Positions 28,889 to 38,265 of a DNA stretch of 64,000 nucleotides are shown piece after piece (within the stretch, counting starts at the first letter, position 1; each line of letters begins with the position of its first letter). The position numbers and the translations under genes were made by a program. Source of the DNA: Lutibaculum baratangense AMV1 (GTDB taxonomy: Bacteria; Pseudomonadota; Alphaproteobacteria; Rhizobiales; Tepidamorphaceae); contig NZ_AWXZ01000016.1 of assembly GCF_000496075.1 (NCBI RefSeq), positions 90,326-154,325 on the forward strand, in the 5' to 3' direction. Under the pieces are notes generated by a model that was given only the letters and a program-made list of their open reading frames with translations, searched no databases and was not told the origin of the DNA.

Positions 28889-31577
28889 CCCGGCGCGCGA
28901 TCACCTTCTCCCCCTCGACCAGGAAGAGCAGCACGAACCCGGCCGCCACCGCCATCGCCCAGGCGAGCGGCGGCAGGGACGCCGTCCCGAAGATCGCCTG
29001 CGAAACCGACCACTCGGTGAACCCGATCTGCAGGAGTGAGACGAGACCGATCGCACCGATCGCATAGGGGCTGCCGAAGAGTCCCTTCCGGTTCAGGATC
29101 GATCCGGTGAGGGAGCGGCTGTTCAGGAGATACCCCGCCTCCATCGCCACGATGGCGTTGACCGCGAGGGATCGACCCTCCTCGAGGCCGTAGCGCGCCT
29201 CGCCCCAGAGGAAGAGGGAGAACGAGACGGCGGTCATGATCGCGCCCACGAAGGCGATGCGCCAGACGAGGAACGGCGAGAGGAGCGGCGCCGCAGGTGG
29301 GCGCGGCGGGCGCTGCATCGTCGTCGGCTCGCCGGGCTCGAAACCCAGAGCCAGCGCCAGGGTGACCGTCGTCACCATGTTGATCCAGAGGATCTGCAGG
29401 GCGGTGACGGGCAGCGCGAGTCCCACGAACAGTGCGAAGAGAAGCACCATCGATTCGCCCGCGTTCGTCGGCAGAATGAAGGCGATCGACTTCTGCAGGT
29501 TCGCATAGACCGTCCTCCCCTCCTCGACCGCATGACCGATCGAGGCGAAGTTGTCGTCGGCGAGCACGATCTCGGCGACCTGCTTGGCGGCCTCCGAGCC
29601 CTTCTGGCCCATGGCCACCCCGACATCGGCCCGCTTCAGCGCGGGGGCGTCGTTCACGCCGTCCCCCGTCATGGCGACGACGTCCCCGCGCGCCTGCAGC
29701 GCCTCGACGAGGCGCAGCTTGTGCTCGGGCGTCGTGCGGGCGAACACGTCGACCTCGGCCACCGCCTCCGAAAGGCCGGCGTCGTCCATCGCGTCGAGAT
29801 CCGCCCCCGTCAGCGCACGATCGCCCACGAGGCCGAACCGCGCGCCAATCGCCCGCGCCGTGGCCGCATGGTCGCCTGTGATCATCTTCACCGCGATGCC
29901 GGCCTCGCGACACTTGGCCACCGCTTCCATCGCCTCCTGCCGCGGCGGATCGGAGATCCCGACGAGGCCCAGCAGCACGGCTCCCGGCAGGTGCTCGTGG
30001 CCGAGCCCGTGCGGATCGGCCTCCGGCCGCAAGGCGATCGCCAGGACGCGGTGACCGAGATCGGCGAGTTCCGAAACCCGGTCGTGCCAGCACGCGCCGT
30101 CGATCGGCCGGTCGCCCTCCGCCGTCCGCTCGTAGCCGCAGAGCGCGATCACGCGCTCCGGCGCACCCTTGATGTGGATCGTATGGGCCCCGCCGCCGAG
30201 GTCGTTCAGCGTCGCCATGTAGGCGTGGCCGGAGTCGAACGGGATGACGTCGACACGGCTGCGCGCCTCGCGCACGGTAGCCGGATCGACCGCAACCTTG
30301 TGCGCGAAGGCGAGGAGCGCCCCCTCCATCGGATCGCCCGCGACGTGCCAGTGGGGATCGCCCTCGTGGATCTGCGCGTCCGACGCGAGGGCCGCGGCGG
30401 CGGCGATCTGCGCCAGGAGGTCGCGTCCGCCGTCCTCCGAAGCATCGGGCGAGAGGGCGCGCACCTCCCCTTCCGGTCCGTAGCCGGAGCCGCTGACGGC
30501 GAACATGCCGTCGGCGGTGACGACCCTTTCCACCATCATCTCGTTGCGCGTCAGCGTGCCCGTCTTGTCGGTGCAGATCACGGTGATCGAGCCGAGTGTC
30601 TCGACGGCGGGAAGACGGCGCACGATGGCGTTGCGCCTCGCCATGCGCTCGACGCCGATCGCCAGCGCGATCGTCAGGATCGCGGGCAGACCTTCCGGCA
30701 CGGCGGCCACGGCGATGCCCACCGTCACGAGCAGCATCTCGTCGGCGCTGAACGAAGCCACGAGGGTTCCGTAGGCGAACATGCCGACCGAGGCGGCGAG
30801 GATAACGAGGGTGAGCAGCTTTCCGAAGCGGTCGATCTTCCGCAGAAGCGGCGTCGTGAGCGTCTGGACGGTCTCCAGCAGGCGTCCGATACGGCCGATC
30901 TCCGTGGCGCTGCCGGTGGCGACGACCACCCCCTGGCCCTGCCCCCGCGTGGCCATGGTGCCGAAGAACGCCATGTTCGCCCGGTCGCCGAGCGGGGCCT
31001 CGACGGCGAGGTCGCCCCTCTCCTTGCAGGTCGGTACCGACTCGCCCGTCAGCACGGCCTCCTCGATCTCGAGCCCCCGCGCCGAGAGCAGCCGAAGATC
31101 GGCGGGCACCCGGTCACCCGCCTCGAGGAACACGATGTCGCCCGGCACGAGGCGTGTCGCCTCGATCTCGCGGCGGCTTCCGTCGCGCAGCACGTTCGCG
31201 TGAGCTTGGAGAAGGCGCCCGATGGCCGCGAGCGCGCTCTCCGCCTTCCCCTCCTGGACGAACCCGACGATCGCGTTGATGACGACGACCCCCGCGATCA
31301 CGGCCGCGTCCGAGAAGTGCCCGATCAGCATCGTGATCAGCGAGGCGGCGAGGAGGATGTAGATGAGGACGTTGTTGAACTGGGCGAGGAAGCGCAGGAC
31401 CGGGCTGCGCTGCCGCTCCCGGGGCAGGCGGTTCTCGCCGTAGCGCTCGAGCCGCCGGCCCGCCTCCTCCTCCGTCAGCCCCCGGTCCGTCGTCTCGAGC
31501 CGCCCCAGCACATCGGCGGCCGGCAGCGCATGCCATGCCGGCGCGGCGTTACCTGCCTCGGCGGAGGTGTCCGACAT
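28818..31577 (-). CDS. P2-type cation-transporting ATPase
   Basis: A 919-residue P-type ATPase of the P2 class. The phosphorylated aspartate is in CTDKTGTLTRNE (about residue 337). Also present are TGES (about 177), the M4 motif VAAVPEGLPA (about 294) and the hinge TGDGVNDAPALK. An N-terminal cation-ATPase domain and six C-terminal membrane helices are evident. In M6 the SERCA-like sequence reads LWINMVTTVTLALALGFEP, without the aspartate that coordinates Ca2+ in true SERCA-type pumps; this resembles CtpF-like proteins. The ion is therefore uncertain. I start at MSDTSAEAG because the preceding 11 codons look unrelated. The 3' end overlaps modC by 71 nt. Confidence 0.92.
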   Translation of the reverse strand: MSDTSAEAGNAAPAWHALPAADVLGRLETTDRGLTEEEAGRRLERYGENRLPRERQRSPVLRFLAQFNNVLIYILLAASLITMLIGHFSDAAVIAGVVVINAIVGFVQEGKAESALAAIGRLLQAHANVLRDGSRREIEATRLVPGDIVFLEAGDRVPADLRLLSARGLEIEEAVLTGESVPTCKERGDLAVEAPLGDRANMAFFGTMATRGQGQGVVVATGSATEIGRIGRLLETVQTLTTPLLRKIDRFGKLLTLVILAASVGMFAYGTLVASFSADEMLLVTVGIAVAAVPEGLPAILTIALAIGVERMARRNAIVRRLPAVETLGSITVICTDKTGTLTRNEMMVERVVTADGMFAVSGSGYGPEGEVRALSPDASEDGGRDLLAQIAAAAALASDAQIHEGDPHWHVAGDPMEGALLAFAHKVAVDPATVREARSRVDVIPFDSGHAYMATLNDLGGGAHTIHIKGAPERVIALCGYERTAEGDRPIDGACWHDRVSELADLGHRVLAIALRPEADPHGLGHEHLPGAVLLGLVGISDPPRQEAMEAVAKCREAGIAVKMITGDHAATARAIGARFGLVGDRALTGADLDAMDDAGLSEAVAEVDVFARTTPEHKLRLVEALQARGDVVAMTGDGVNDAPALKRADVGVAMGQKGSEAAKQVAEIVLADDNFASIGHAVEEGRTVYANLQKSIAFILPTNAGESMVLLFALFVGLALPVTALQILWINMVTTVTLALALGFEPGEPTTMQRPPRPPAAPLLSPFLVWRIAFVGAIMTAVSFSLFLWGEARYGLEEGRSLAVNAIVAMEAGYLLNSRSLTGSILNRKGLFGSPYAIGAIGLVSLLQIGFTEWSVSQAIFGTASLPPLAWAMAVAAGFVLLFLVEGEKVIARRVRRSRRPRGGAPARSLASPRSAP

Positions 31578-31962
31578 CGCGCAACCATCTCCCTGGCGGT
31601 CCTGGAACATCGCCTCAGGTGATAGCGCGGGAGCCTTTTCCTGTCCTTTTGGGGCTTCTACCTAGGCTGGATGGCCGGTGCCGTCAGAGGCCGAAAAGCC
31701 AGCCGACCAGGGCAGAGCCAGGTCGAGGGGGCGCTTCGATCGCGCACGTGATCACGGGCTCGCGGAACGCCGCCAGAAGCACCCCACGACGGCGGCATTC
31801 GCGCCGGCGCGTGCCGCCTGGACGCGCACTCTTCCTCGGTGCGGGGCGTCCGTCGGAGCGACGTCGGGCTGGAGAAGCGGTGGACGCCACGCTGGAGGCC
31901 ATGTCCTCCCCCGGACCGCTCTTGCAGACGATCCGGAGGAAGACATTTCGTTCACGAAGGTT
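31578..31962. other. Non-coding spacer of about 385 nt
   Basis: Between the start of the P-type ATPase and the end of the DUF533 gene, both on the minus strand. A 72-residue minus-strand frame (31684-31902) ends in GSALVGWLFGL, but it is Arg/Ala/Pro-rich with no recognisable domain, so I do not call it a gene. I see no tRNA-like or riboswitch-like structure and no strong terminator. Confidence 0.4.
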
Positions 31963-32676
31963 TCATCGATCGCGCGCCGAGACGGCCGTCGCCTCGAGAT
32001 GCGCGACGAGATCAGGCTCGAGCTTCAGCGCGCTCGACAGTCTCGCGAGGAACGCCTTCTCCTGCGGCGTGTCGGGATCGATCGCCAGCCGAGCCGCAAG
32101 CCAGGTCTCGGCGGCTAGCTCCGGCGTGCTCGCCTCCCGGGCGAGCGCCTCGACGTCGTCGGCCTGACCGAGTGCCTCGATCAGGAAGGAGCGCCCCTCC
32201 TCGCCGAGGTCCGCGTGACCGAGAACCTCCTCCAGGCGCGCGGTCTCCTGCGGGTCGATACGGCCGTCGGAGCGCGCCGCCGCGATCATCGCGCGGATCA
32301 TCAGCTTGCTCTGCGCCTCCTGCACCGCAGGGTCGACGGCGGCGAACTTCGAATGCGCGGGCGGCTGCTCCGGCACCGTGGATCCGGCGCTGCCCGGCTG
32401 GTTTCCGGCCTGCCAGTTCGCATAGGCCTTGTAGGCCATCCCGCCGAGCAGGGCGAGGCCGCCCCACTTGATCACCGACTTGCCGAGCTTTCGACCACCC
32501 TTGGTGCCGAGGAGCATCGCCGCGAGGCCCGCGGTGGCCGCGCCGCCCGGGATCCGGGCGCCGCCCAGCATGCTCTGCACCTGCGCCATCACGTCGCCGG
32601 CCGCGCCGGACTTCGCGGGCACCTGGCCGGACTTCTGGTTGAGGAGCTGGCCGAGAATGGCCTTCGTGTCGAGCAT
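31963..32676 (-). CDS. DUF533 / TerB-family protein
   Basis: A 237-residue protein with a hydrophobic, Gly-rich N-terminal half (LGGARIPGGAATAGLAAMLLGT, then KWGGLALLGGMAYKAYANW) and a helical C-terminal half. The second half resembles the TerB/tellurite-resistance-like metal-binding helical domain: KLMIRAMIAAARSDGRIDPQE with an acidic loop that could bind a divalent ion. It matches the DUF533 family (E. coli YebE). The precise role is unknown; it is probably inner-membrane associated. It is transcribed toward the P-type ATPase after a 385-nt spacer, so they need not be co-transcribed. Confidence 0.85.
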   Translation of the reverse strand: MLDTKAILGQLLNQKSGQVPAKSGAAGDVMAQVQSMLGGARIPGGAATAGLAAMLLGTKGGRKLGKSVIKWGGLALLGGMAYKAYANWQAGNQPGSAGSTVPEQPPAHSKFAAVDPAVQEAQSKLMIRAMIAAARSDGRIDPQETARLEEVLGHADLGEEGRSFLIEALGQADDVEALAREASTPELAAETWLAARLAIDPDTPQEKAFLARLSSALKLEPDLVAHLEATAVSARDR

Positions 32677-32778
32677 GAGCGGCTTCCTATCGCTTGGACG
32701 TGGTCGTCACGAGATAGGAAGCCTGGACTCGATCGGGAAGACGTGCGCGGGTGACGAAGCCTCCCGCACCGACGATGC

Positions 32779-35700
32779 TCAGCCGGCCTGCGTCGCCGCC
32801 TCCTGCGCCTCGACCTCGCGGATCGCCTCCTCCTCCCGCTTCTTCCGCTCGGCCGTGCCGGCGCGATCGGAGGCGAGGAACGTGTAGATCACCGGCAGCA
32901 CGAACAACGTGAACAGCGTGCCGATCGACATGCCGGCGACGATCACGAGCGAGATCGACATGCGGCTCGCCGCGCCGGCGCCCTGCGCGAGAAGCATCGG
33001 AATGAGGCCCGCGACCATCGCCGCCGTGGTCATCAGCACGGGGCGAAGCCTCAGCTGTGCGGCGATCTCCACCGCCTCCATCCTGGACTTGCCGTGGAGC
33101 TCCTGCTGCTCGCGCGCCACCTCGCAGATCAGGATCCCGTGCTTCGTGATGAGCCCGATCAGCGTGACGAGGCCGATCTGCGAGTAGATGTTCAGGCTCG
33201 AGATGCCCATCGCCAGCGGAATGAGCGCACCCACGATCGACAGCGGCACGCTGACGAGGATGACGAGCGGGTCCCTCAGGCTCTCGTACTGCGCGGCGAG
33301 CACGAGGTAGATGATCACGAGGGCGAAGCCGAAGGTCATGTAGAGCTTGCTACCCTCCTGGATCTCCTGGCGCGACTGCCCGGAATAGTCGACCGAGAAC
33401 CCGGCCGGCAGAGTCTCCGCCTGCTCCTGCAGGAAGGCGATGGCGTCACCCGTGGTCAGCCCGATCATCGGCACGCCCGAGATCGTCGCCGAGTTCAGCT
33501 GGTTGAACCGGTTGAGGCTCGCCGGCACGACGTCGTGCTCGAGCGTGACGACGCTCGACAGAGGCACCATGGCTCCCGATGCCGCGCGGACATAGTAGCC
33601 GCCGAGATCCTGCGGCGTCAGCCGCTCCGTCCGCGGGGCCTGAGGGATGACCTGATAGGCGCGGCCGGTGATGTTGATGAGGTTGACGTAGTTGCCGCCC
33701 GCCATCGTCGCGAGCGTCGTCGCCACGTCGCGCATCGTCACCCCGAGAGCGCCGGTCTTTTCCCGGTCGATGTGGATCACGGTCTGCGGCGAGTCGTATT
33801 TCAGGTCGGAATCGACGAACAGGAACTGTCCGCTCTGACGGGCCGCCGCGAGCAGGTCCTCCGTCACCTGCGCGAGCTGCCGGTAGTCGGCCGTCGTCTG
33901 TACCACGAATGAGACGGGGTAGCCGCCGCCCGTCGACGGGAGCGCGGGCGGAGAGAAGACAGAGCCCGTGACGCCGGGGATCTTGTTCAGCTCGCCCTGG
34001 ATGGCGCCTGAGAGCTGCCGGGCCCCGCTCTCGCGCTCCTCCCAAGGCGTCAGCACGCCGATGCCGATGCCACGGCTCGTCGTGTTGTCGAGGCCGGTGA
34101 TCGTGAACACCGTGCTCGCCTCCGGGACCACCGAGAACGCGTCGCGCACGTCGGCTGCGTAGTGGTTCATGTAGTCGATATTCGCCTTGGACGGCCCGTT
34201 GAACATGGTCAGGAGCGCGCCCTGGTCCTCCTCGGGCGCGAGCTCCTGCTGGATCTGCGGGAACAGCCAGCCGATGCTCGCGATGACGAGAAGGGCGAAG
34301 ACGATCGTCGTGAAGCGGTCGTTGAGCGAGCCGCGGAGCATCTTGCCGTAGCGCCGCTGGACGGCGGCGAAGCGCCGGTCGAGCCAGCCGGCGAACCCGC
34401 CGCGCCCTTCCGAGTGCTTCAGGATGCGCGAGCTCATCATCGGCGACAGGGTGAGCGCCACGATGCCCGACACGATGACGGCGCCGGCGAGCGTCAGCGC
34501 GAACTCCGAGAAGAGCGCTCCCGTCAGTCCGCCCATCAGCGCGATCGGCGTGTAGACCGCGGCGAGCGTGATGGTCATCGAGATGACGGGTGCCGCGATC
34601 TCGCGCGTGCCCTTGATCGCGGCCTGGAAGGGCGTGAGCCCCTCCTCGATGTGCCGGTGGATGTTCTCCACCACGACGATCGCGTCGTCGACGACGAGGC
34701 CGATAGCCAGCACCATGGCAAGGAGCGTCATCAGGTTGATCGAGAACCCGAGCGCGAACAGTGCCGTGCCGACGCCTATCAGCGACAGCGGGATCGTCAC
34801 GATCGGGATCGCGACCGAGCGGAAGGAGCCGAGGAACAGGAAGATCACGACGATGACGATGATCGCGGCCTCCGCGACCGTCATCATCACCTCCTCGATC
34901 GAGGACGTGATGAAGGTCGTGGAGTCGTAGACCATCTGCGAGTTGAGACCCTCGGGCAGGTCCCGTTGGATCCGCGGCAGCTCCTCCTTCACGGCGGCCA
35001 CGACGTCGATCGAGTTCGCGTCCGAGGCGACCTGGATGCCGATGAAGACGGCTTCGTTCCCCTCGACGACGACCGAGCTGTCGGCGCTCTGCGAGCCGAG
35101 CTCGATGTCGGCCACGTCGCCGAGCCGCACGAGCTCCCTGCCGTCGTTGCGCACGACGAGACGGCGGAATTCGTCTTCCGACGTCGCGTCGGTCAGTGCT
35201 CGGTTCGAGATGACGTCGAAGTAGCCTTTCGTCGTGCCGGCGGCGGCCGAATAGTTGTTCGCCTGCATCGCCGAGACGACCTCGCCGGCCGTGAGCTTGT
35301 ACTGCGCGAGCTTGCGCGGATCGAGCCAGACGCGCATCGCGAAGGTGCGGCTGCCGAGAATGTCGGAAGACGCGACGCCCGGAACGACCGACAGTCGCGG
35401 CTGCACGACGCGGGTGAGATACTCGGTGATCTGCTCCTGGCTGAGGTTCGGCGAGGAGAAGGCGATGTAGGCCGCGGCGAAGCTCTGGCCCGTCGACTTG
35501 ACGAGGACCGGATCGTTGATGTCGCTCGGCAGCTGCGCGCGGACGGCGTTCACCTTCGCCGTCACGTTCGTCATCGCGGCATTGCCGTCATAGTTGAGCG
35601 GCACGGCGACGGTCACGACGCTGATGCCCTGGGCGCTGCGCGAGGTGATGTAGTCGACCCCCTCCGCGCTCGCGACCGACTTCTCGATCGGCTGGGTCAC

Positions 35701-35880
35701 GAAGCCCTGCATCAGCTCCGCGTCGGCGCCCGGAAAGGTCGTCGTGATCGAGATCGAGGTGTTCTCGAGCTCGGGATACTGCCGCACCTGCAGGCTCGAG
35801 AGCGAGTAGAGCCCGACGAAGAAGATCAGGAGGCTCACCACCACCGCGAGCACGGGACGGCGAATGAATGTGTCGAACAT
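32779..35880 (-). CDS. RND (AcrB-type) multidrug efflux permease
   Basis: An HAE1-type proton-driven efflux pump of 1033 residues. The start [19 protein letters not shown] is the typical cytoplasmic N terminus plus TM1. The proton-relay aspartates are in [17 protein letters not shown] (about 395-405). The second half repeats the fold, with [22 protein letters not shown] and [19 protein letters not shown]. It is the last gene of a tetR-adaptor-permease operon, 24 nt after the adaptor. No outer-membrane TolC gene is encoded next to it, so it must use a shared one. The substrate range cannot be read from sequence. Confidence 0.95.
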   Translation of the reverse strand: MFDTFIRRPVLAVVVSLLIFFVGLYSLSSLQVRQYPELENTSISITTTFPGADAELMQGFVTQPIEKSVASAEGVDYITSRSAQGISVVTVAVPLNYDGNAAMTNVTAKVNAVRAQLPSDINDPVLVKSTGQSFAAAYIAFSSPNLSQEQITEYLTRVVQPRLSVVPGVASSDILGSRTFAMRVWLDPRKLAQYKLTAGEVVSAMQANNYSAAAGTTKGYFDVISNRALTDATSEDEFRRLVVRNDGRELVRLGDVADIELGSQSADSSVVVEGNEAVFIGIQVASDANSIDVVAAVKEELPRIQRDLPEGLNSQMVYDSTTFITSSIEEVMMTVAEAAIIVIVVIFLFLGSFRSVAIPIVTIPLSLIGVGTALFALGFSINLMTLLAMVLAIGLVVDDAIVVVENIHRHIEEGLTPFQAAIKGTREIAAPVISMTITLAAVYTPIALMGGLTGALFSEFALTLAGAVIVSGIVALTLSPMMSSRILKHSEGRGGFAGWLDRRFAAVQRRYGKMLRGSLNDRFTTIVFALLVIASIGWLFPQIQQELAPEEDQGALLTMFNGPSKANIDYMNHYAADVRDAFSVVPEASTVFTITGLDNTTSRGIGIGVLTPWEERESGARQLSGAIQGELNKIPGVTGSVFSPPALPSTGGGYPVSFVVQTTADYRQLAQVTEDLLAAARQSGQFLFVDSDLKYDSPQTVIHIDREKTGALGVTMRDVATTLATMAGGNYVNLINITGRAYQVIPQAPRTERLTPQDLGGYYVRAASGAMVPLSSVVTLEHDVVPASLNRFNQLNSATISGVPMIGLTTGDAIAFLQEQAETLPAGFSVDYSGQSRQEIQEGSKLYMTFGFALVIIYLVLAAQYESLRDPLVILVSVPLSIVGALIPLAMGISSLNIYSQIGLVTLIGLITKHGILICEVAREQQELHGKSRMEAVEIAAQLRLRPVLMTTAAMVAGLIPMLLAQGAGAASRMSISLVIVAGMSIGTLFTLFVLPVIYTFLASDRAGTAERKKREEEAIREVEAQEAATQAG

Positions 35881-35904
35881 GTCGAAGGATCCTCGCCTGC
35901 GGCG

Positions 35905-37026
35905 TCAGTACCTGGAGTTCTCGACGTCGGGATCCGGGATGGCACCTTCCGTGACCTCGACGGCCGTGCCGTTCGAGAGCTTGAGCTGTCCGCTCGTCAC
36001 GACGAGATCGCCGGGCGCCACGCCCTCCTCGATCACCACGTTGCCGTCGCGCCGAGGCCCGGCCTTCACCGTCACCCGTTGCACTGTCGGGTGCTCCTGG
36101 TCGCCCTCCTTGGGGCGCACGACATAGATGTAGTCGCCGTAGAGGTTGTAGCTGACCGCCTCCTCGGGCACGACCGTCACCTCGCGGCTGTCGGCGAGCT
36201 CGATCTCGACATTCACGAACATGCCGGGAAGCAGCCTCTCGTTCTCGTTCGGCACGTTGCCCTCGACCGTCACCTGGCCGCTGCCGGGGTCGACCCTGGG
36301 CTCGGTGGAGGTGACCTCTCCCACGAAGGTCTCGCCGACCCACGCATCCGTGGTCACCCTGATCGGGCGGCCGGGCACGACCTCGTCGATGTCGCGCTGG
36401 GTGACGGAGAACTCGACGTTGAGCGTGGTCAGGTCCTGCAGGTTCACGATCGCGGTGCCCGGCTGGATGTACTGCCCGAGATCGACCTGCCTGATGCCGA
36501 GACGGCCGGAGAACGGGGCGCGGACCGTCTTCTTGTCGATCTCGGCGTTCAGTGCCGCCACCTGCGCCTGCTGCGCCTGCATCTGGTAGAGGTTCTGGTC
36601 GAGCGTCGCCTGGCTCACGACGGTGCCGGCCTCGAGCGACCTCGTGCGATTGTAGTTCGCCTCCGCCAGGTCGAGATTGGCCTGAGCCGCTGCGAGGTTC
36701 GCTTCCTGAATGTCGCTGTCGAGGCGAAGGATGGGGGCGCCCTGCTCCACCGTATTGCCGGACTCGAAGAAGATCTCCTCGATAACGCCGGCGACCGACG
36801 GCGTCACGTCGGTGCCGCTGCCCGCGCGCAGCGTGCCGATCGCGGGCACCGTCGTCTGCCAGCTCACCTGCTCCGCCTCGACGGCACCGACCTGGATGAC
36901 GGAAACCTGCCGGGACTGCAGGACCTGTGCGATCATCTGGTTCTTGTATTGTATGAAGAAGTAGACGCCCGCGCCGATCGCGCCGACGATCACCAGCATG
37001 ACGATGAAACGAACCAGCCGTCGCAT
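35905..37026 (-). CDS. RND efflux periplasmic adaptor (membrane fusion protein)
   Basis: The HlyD/AcrA-type adaptor joining the pump to the outer membrane channel. It has 373 residues from [15 protein letters not shown], a single N-terminal anchor helix. Next come the barrel-sandwich half [21 protein letters not shown], the coiled-coil hairpin ([19 protein letters not shown] with its return strand) and the second half-lipoyl motif [20 protein letters not shown]. The family-typical PEEAVSYN segment is near the end. The start was preferred over one 16 codons upstream because it begins with the basic anchor. Confidence 0.94.
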   Translation of the reverse strand: MRRLVRFIVMLVIVGAIGAGVYFFIQYKNQMIAQVLQSRQVSVIQVGAVEAEQVSWQTTVPAIGTLRAGSGTDVTPSVAGVIEEIFFESGNTVEQGAPILRLDSDIQEANLAAAQANLDLAEANYNRTRSLEAGTVVSQATLDQNLYQMQAQQAQVAALNAEIDKKTVRAPFSGRLGIRQVDLGQYIQPGTAIVNLQDLTTLNVEFSVTQRDIDEVVPGRPIRVTTDAWVGETFVGEVTSTEPRVDPGSGQVTVEGNVPNENERLLPGMFVNVEIELADSREVTVVPEEAVSYNLYGDYIYVVRPKEGDQEHPTVQRVTVKAGPRRDGNVVIEEGVAPGDLVVTSGQLKLSNGTAVEVTEGAIPDPDVENSRY

Positions 37027-37087
37027 GAGAAAGTCTCCAGGGTCCGGCGTCGTGCGCGGCGCCGATGGTCGCAAGGGGTCGTGTCTT

Positions 37088-37657
37088 CTAGTCCCATGTC
37101 CAGGCGTGGCCGGCGGCGCGCCTTGCGAGGCGGGCGAGGATCGCTTCCACCTCGCTCTCCTCGAAGGGGCTGACGCCGAGCACGTCCCACATCATCAGCA
37201 TGTCGCGGGCGAGCCAGACGATGTAGGCGTCGAGGGGATCGCTCGAGGTCGCGGCGATCTCCTCGCGAACCTCGCTGAGACGCGCCTTGATCGGATCGAG
37301 AAGCGACGGGTTTTCCGCCGAAGCGGCGAGAATGGCGAGCCCCGCCCGGCGATCGATCAGTTCGTTCTTCTCGACGGCCAGGATCTCGCGCAGCGCCTTG
37401 TTGGGGCCGGCGACCACCTCCGACCTCACCTCCTCCCGCCGACGGTCGATCCGGTCCGTCATCGAATCGACCATGGCGCGAAGAAGCGCGTCCTTGTTCG
37501 GGAAGTTGTAGAGAAGGCCGCCTTTGGACAGGCCCGCCTCGCGCGCCACCGCGTCGAGCGTCAGATGCGCGGCACCCTCGCGGGCGACGACACGTTCCGC
37601 CGCCTCCACGATGGCCGCCTGACTCTGCGGATTGCGAACTCTCTTGCGCCCAGCCAT
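37088..37657 (-). CDS. TetR-family repressor of the RND operon
   Basis: A 189-residue TetR regulator. The HTH lies in [20 protein letters not shown], followed by [16 protein letters not shown], and the C-terminal ligand domain is TetR_C-type with [14 protein letters not shown]. It is the first gene of the tetR-adaptor-permease operon, 61 nt before the adaptor, and the palindrome 14 nt upstream is the natural site for autorepression. The start [16 protein letters not shown] gives the typical short basic arm; the longer frame upstream is not coding. Confidence 0.92.
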   Translation of the reverse strand: MAGRKRVRNPQSQAAIVEAAERVVAREGAAHLTLDAVAREAGLSKGGLLYNFPNKDALLRAMVDSMTDRIDRRREEVRSEVVAGPNKALREILAVEKNELIDRRAGLAILAASAENPSLLDPIKARLSEVREEIAATSSDPLDAYIVWLARDMLMMWDVLGVSPFEESEVEAILARLARRAAGHAWTWD

Positions 37658-37671
37658 TGCACTGCAACAGT

Positions 37672-37687
37672 TACCGTCCAGACGGTA
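37672..37687. promoter_or_regulatory. Palindromic operator for the TetR regulator
   Basis: TACCGTC, CA, GACGGTA: a perfect inverted repeat of 7 bp with a 2-nt spacer, centred 23 nt upstream of tetR. It lies in the 137-nt region between the divergent tetR and GNAT genes. The form is typical for AcrR/TetR-type operators, so it probably controls the efflux operon and perhaps also the acetyltransferase. Confidence 0.75.
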
Positions 37688-37794
37688 CAGATAATGCCGC
37701 AGCTGCAGCAGTGTCAAGAACCGGGCCTTCACGCCTCCGCGAACGTGGTAAAGAGCCTTTGCACCGCACTGCTTGGATCGACGAAAGCGCCCGA

Positions 37795-38253
37795 ATGAGC
37801 ACGACGCATTTCCGCCCCGCGACGACGGACGACCTGCCGCAGATCGTGGCGATGCTGGCCGACGACGCGCTCGGGCGGGAACGCGAGGACGCGAGCGTGC
37901 CGCTTCTGCCGGCCTATATCGAGGCCTTCGCGGCCATCTCGGCCGACCCAAACGAGCTTCTGGCGGTGGCGGAATCCGACGGGGAGCTGGTGGGCTGCCT
38001 TCAGCTCAGCTTCCTGCCCGGGATCTCCCACAAGGGTGCCTGGCGCGGCCAGATCGAGGGTGTGCGCATCGCGGCCGTCCGTCGAGGCACGGGCCTCGGC
38101 CGGGAGATGATCTCGTGGGCGATCGAGCGATGTCGAGAGCGCGGCTGCCGGATCGTCCAGCTCACCACGAACGCGTCGCGCACAGATGCGCGGCGATTCT
38201 ACGAGAGCCTCGGCTTCGAGGCGACGCATGTAGGGATGAAGATCACGCTGTAG
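37795..38253 (+). CDS. GNAT-family N-acetyltransferase
   Basis: A 152-residue acetyltransferase. The acetyl-CoA-binding motif A is IEGVRIAAVRRGTGLGREMISWAIERC, of which RRGTGLG is the key part. Motif B is visible as TNASRTDARRFYESLGFEATHVGMK. The substrate is not known. The gene is divergent from tetR, whose operator lies between the two, and it converges with matB. The ATG at 37795 begins MSTTHFRPATTDDLPQI, the usual GNAT beginning. Confidence 0.88.
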   Translation: MSTTHFRPATTDDLPQIVAMLADDALGREREDASVPLLPAYIEAFAAISADPNELLAVAESDGELVGCLQLSFLPGISHKGAWRGQIEGVRIAAVRRGTGLGREMISWAIERCRERGCRIVQLTTNASRTDARRFYESLGFEATHVGMKITL

Positions 38254-38265
38254 ACGTCGCCGGGA

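Noticed and set aside
31684..31902. A 72-residue minus-strand frame between the P-type ATPase and DUF533 genes
   Set aside because: Arg/Pro/Ala-rich without domain or ribosome-binding site; kept as non-coding spacer.
34162..37173. A 1003-codon plus-strand open frame opposite the RND permease and adaptor
   Set aside because: It is antisense to two well-recognised genes. Its translation is Arg/Asp/His-rich without any domain, the usual artefact of high-GC third positions.
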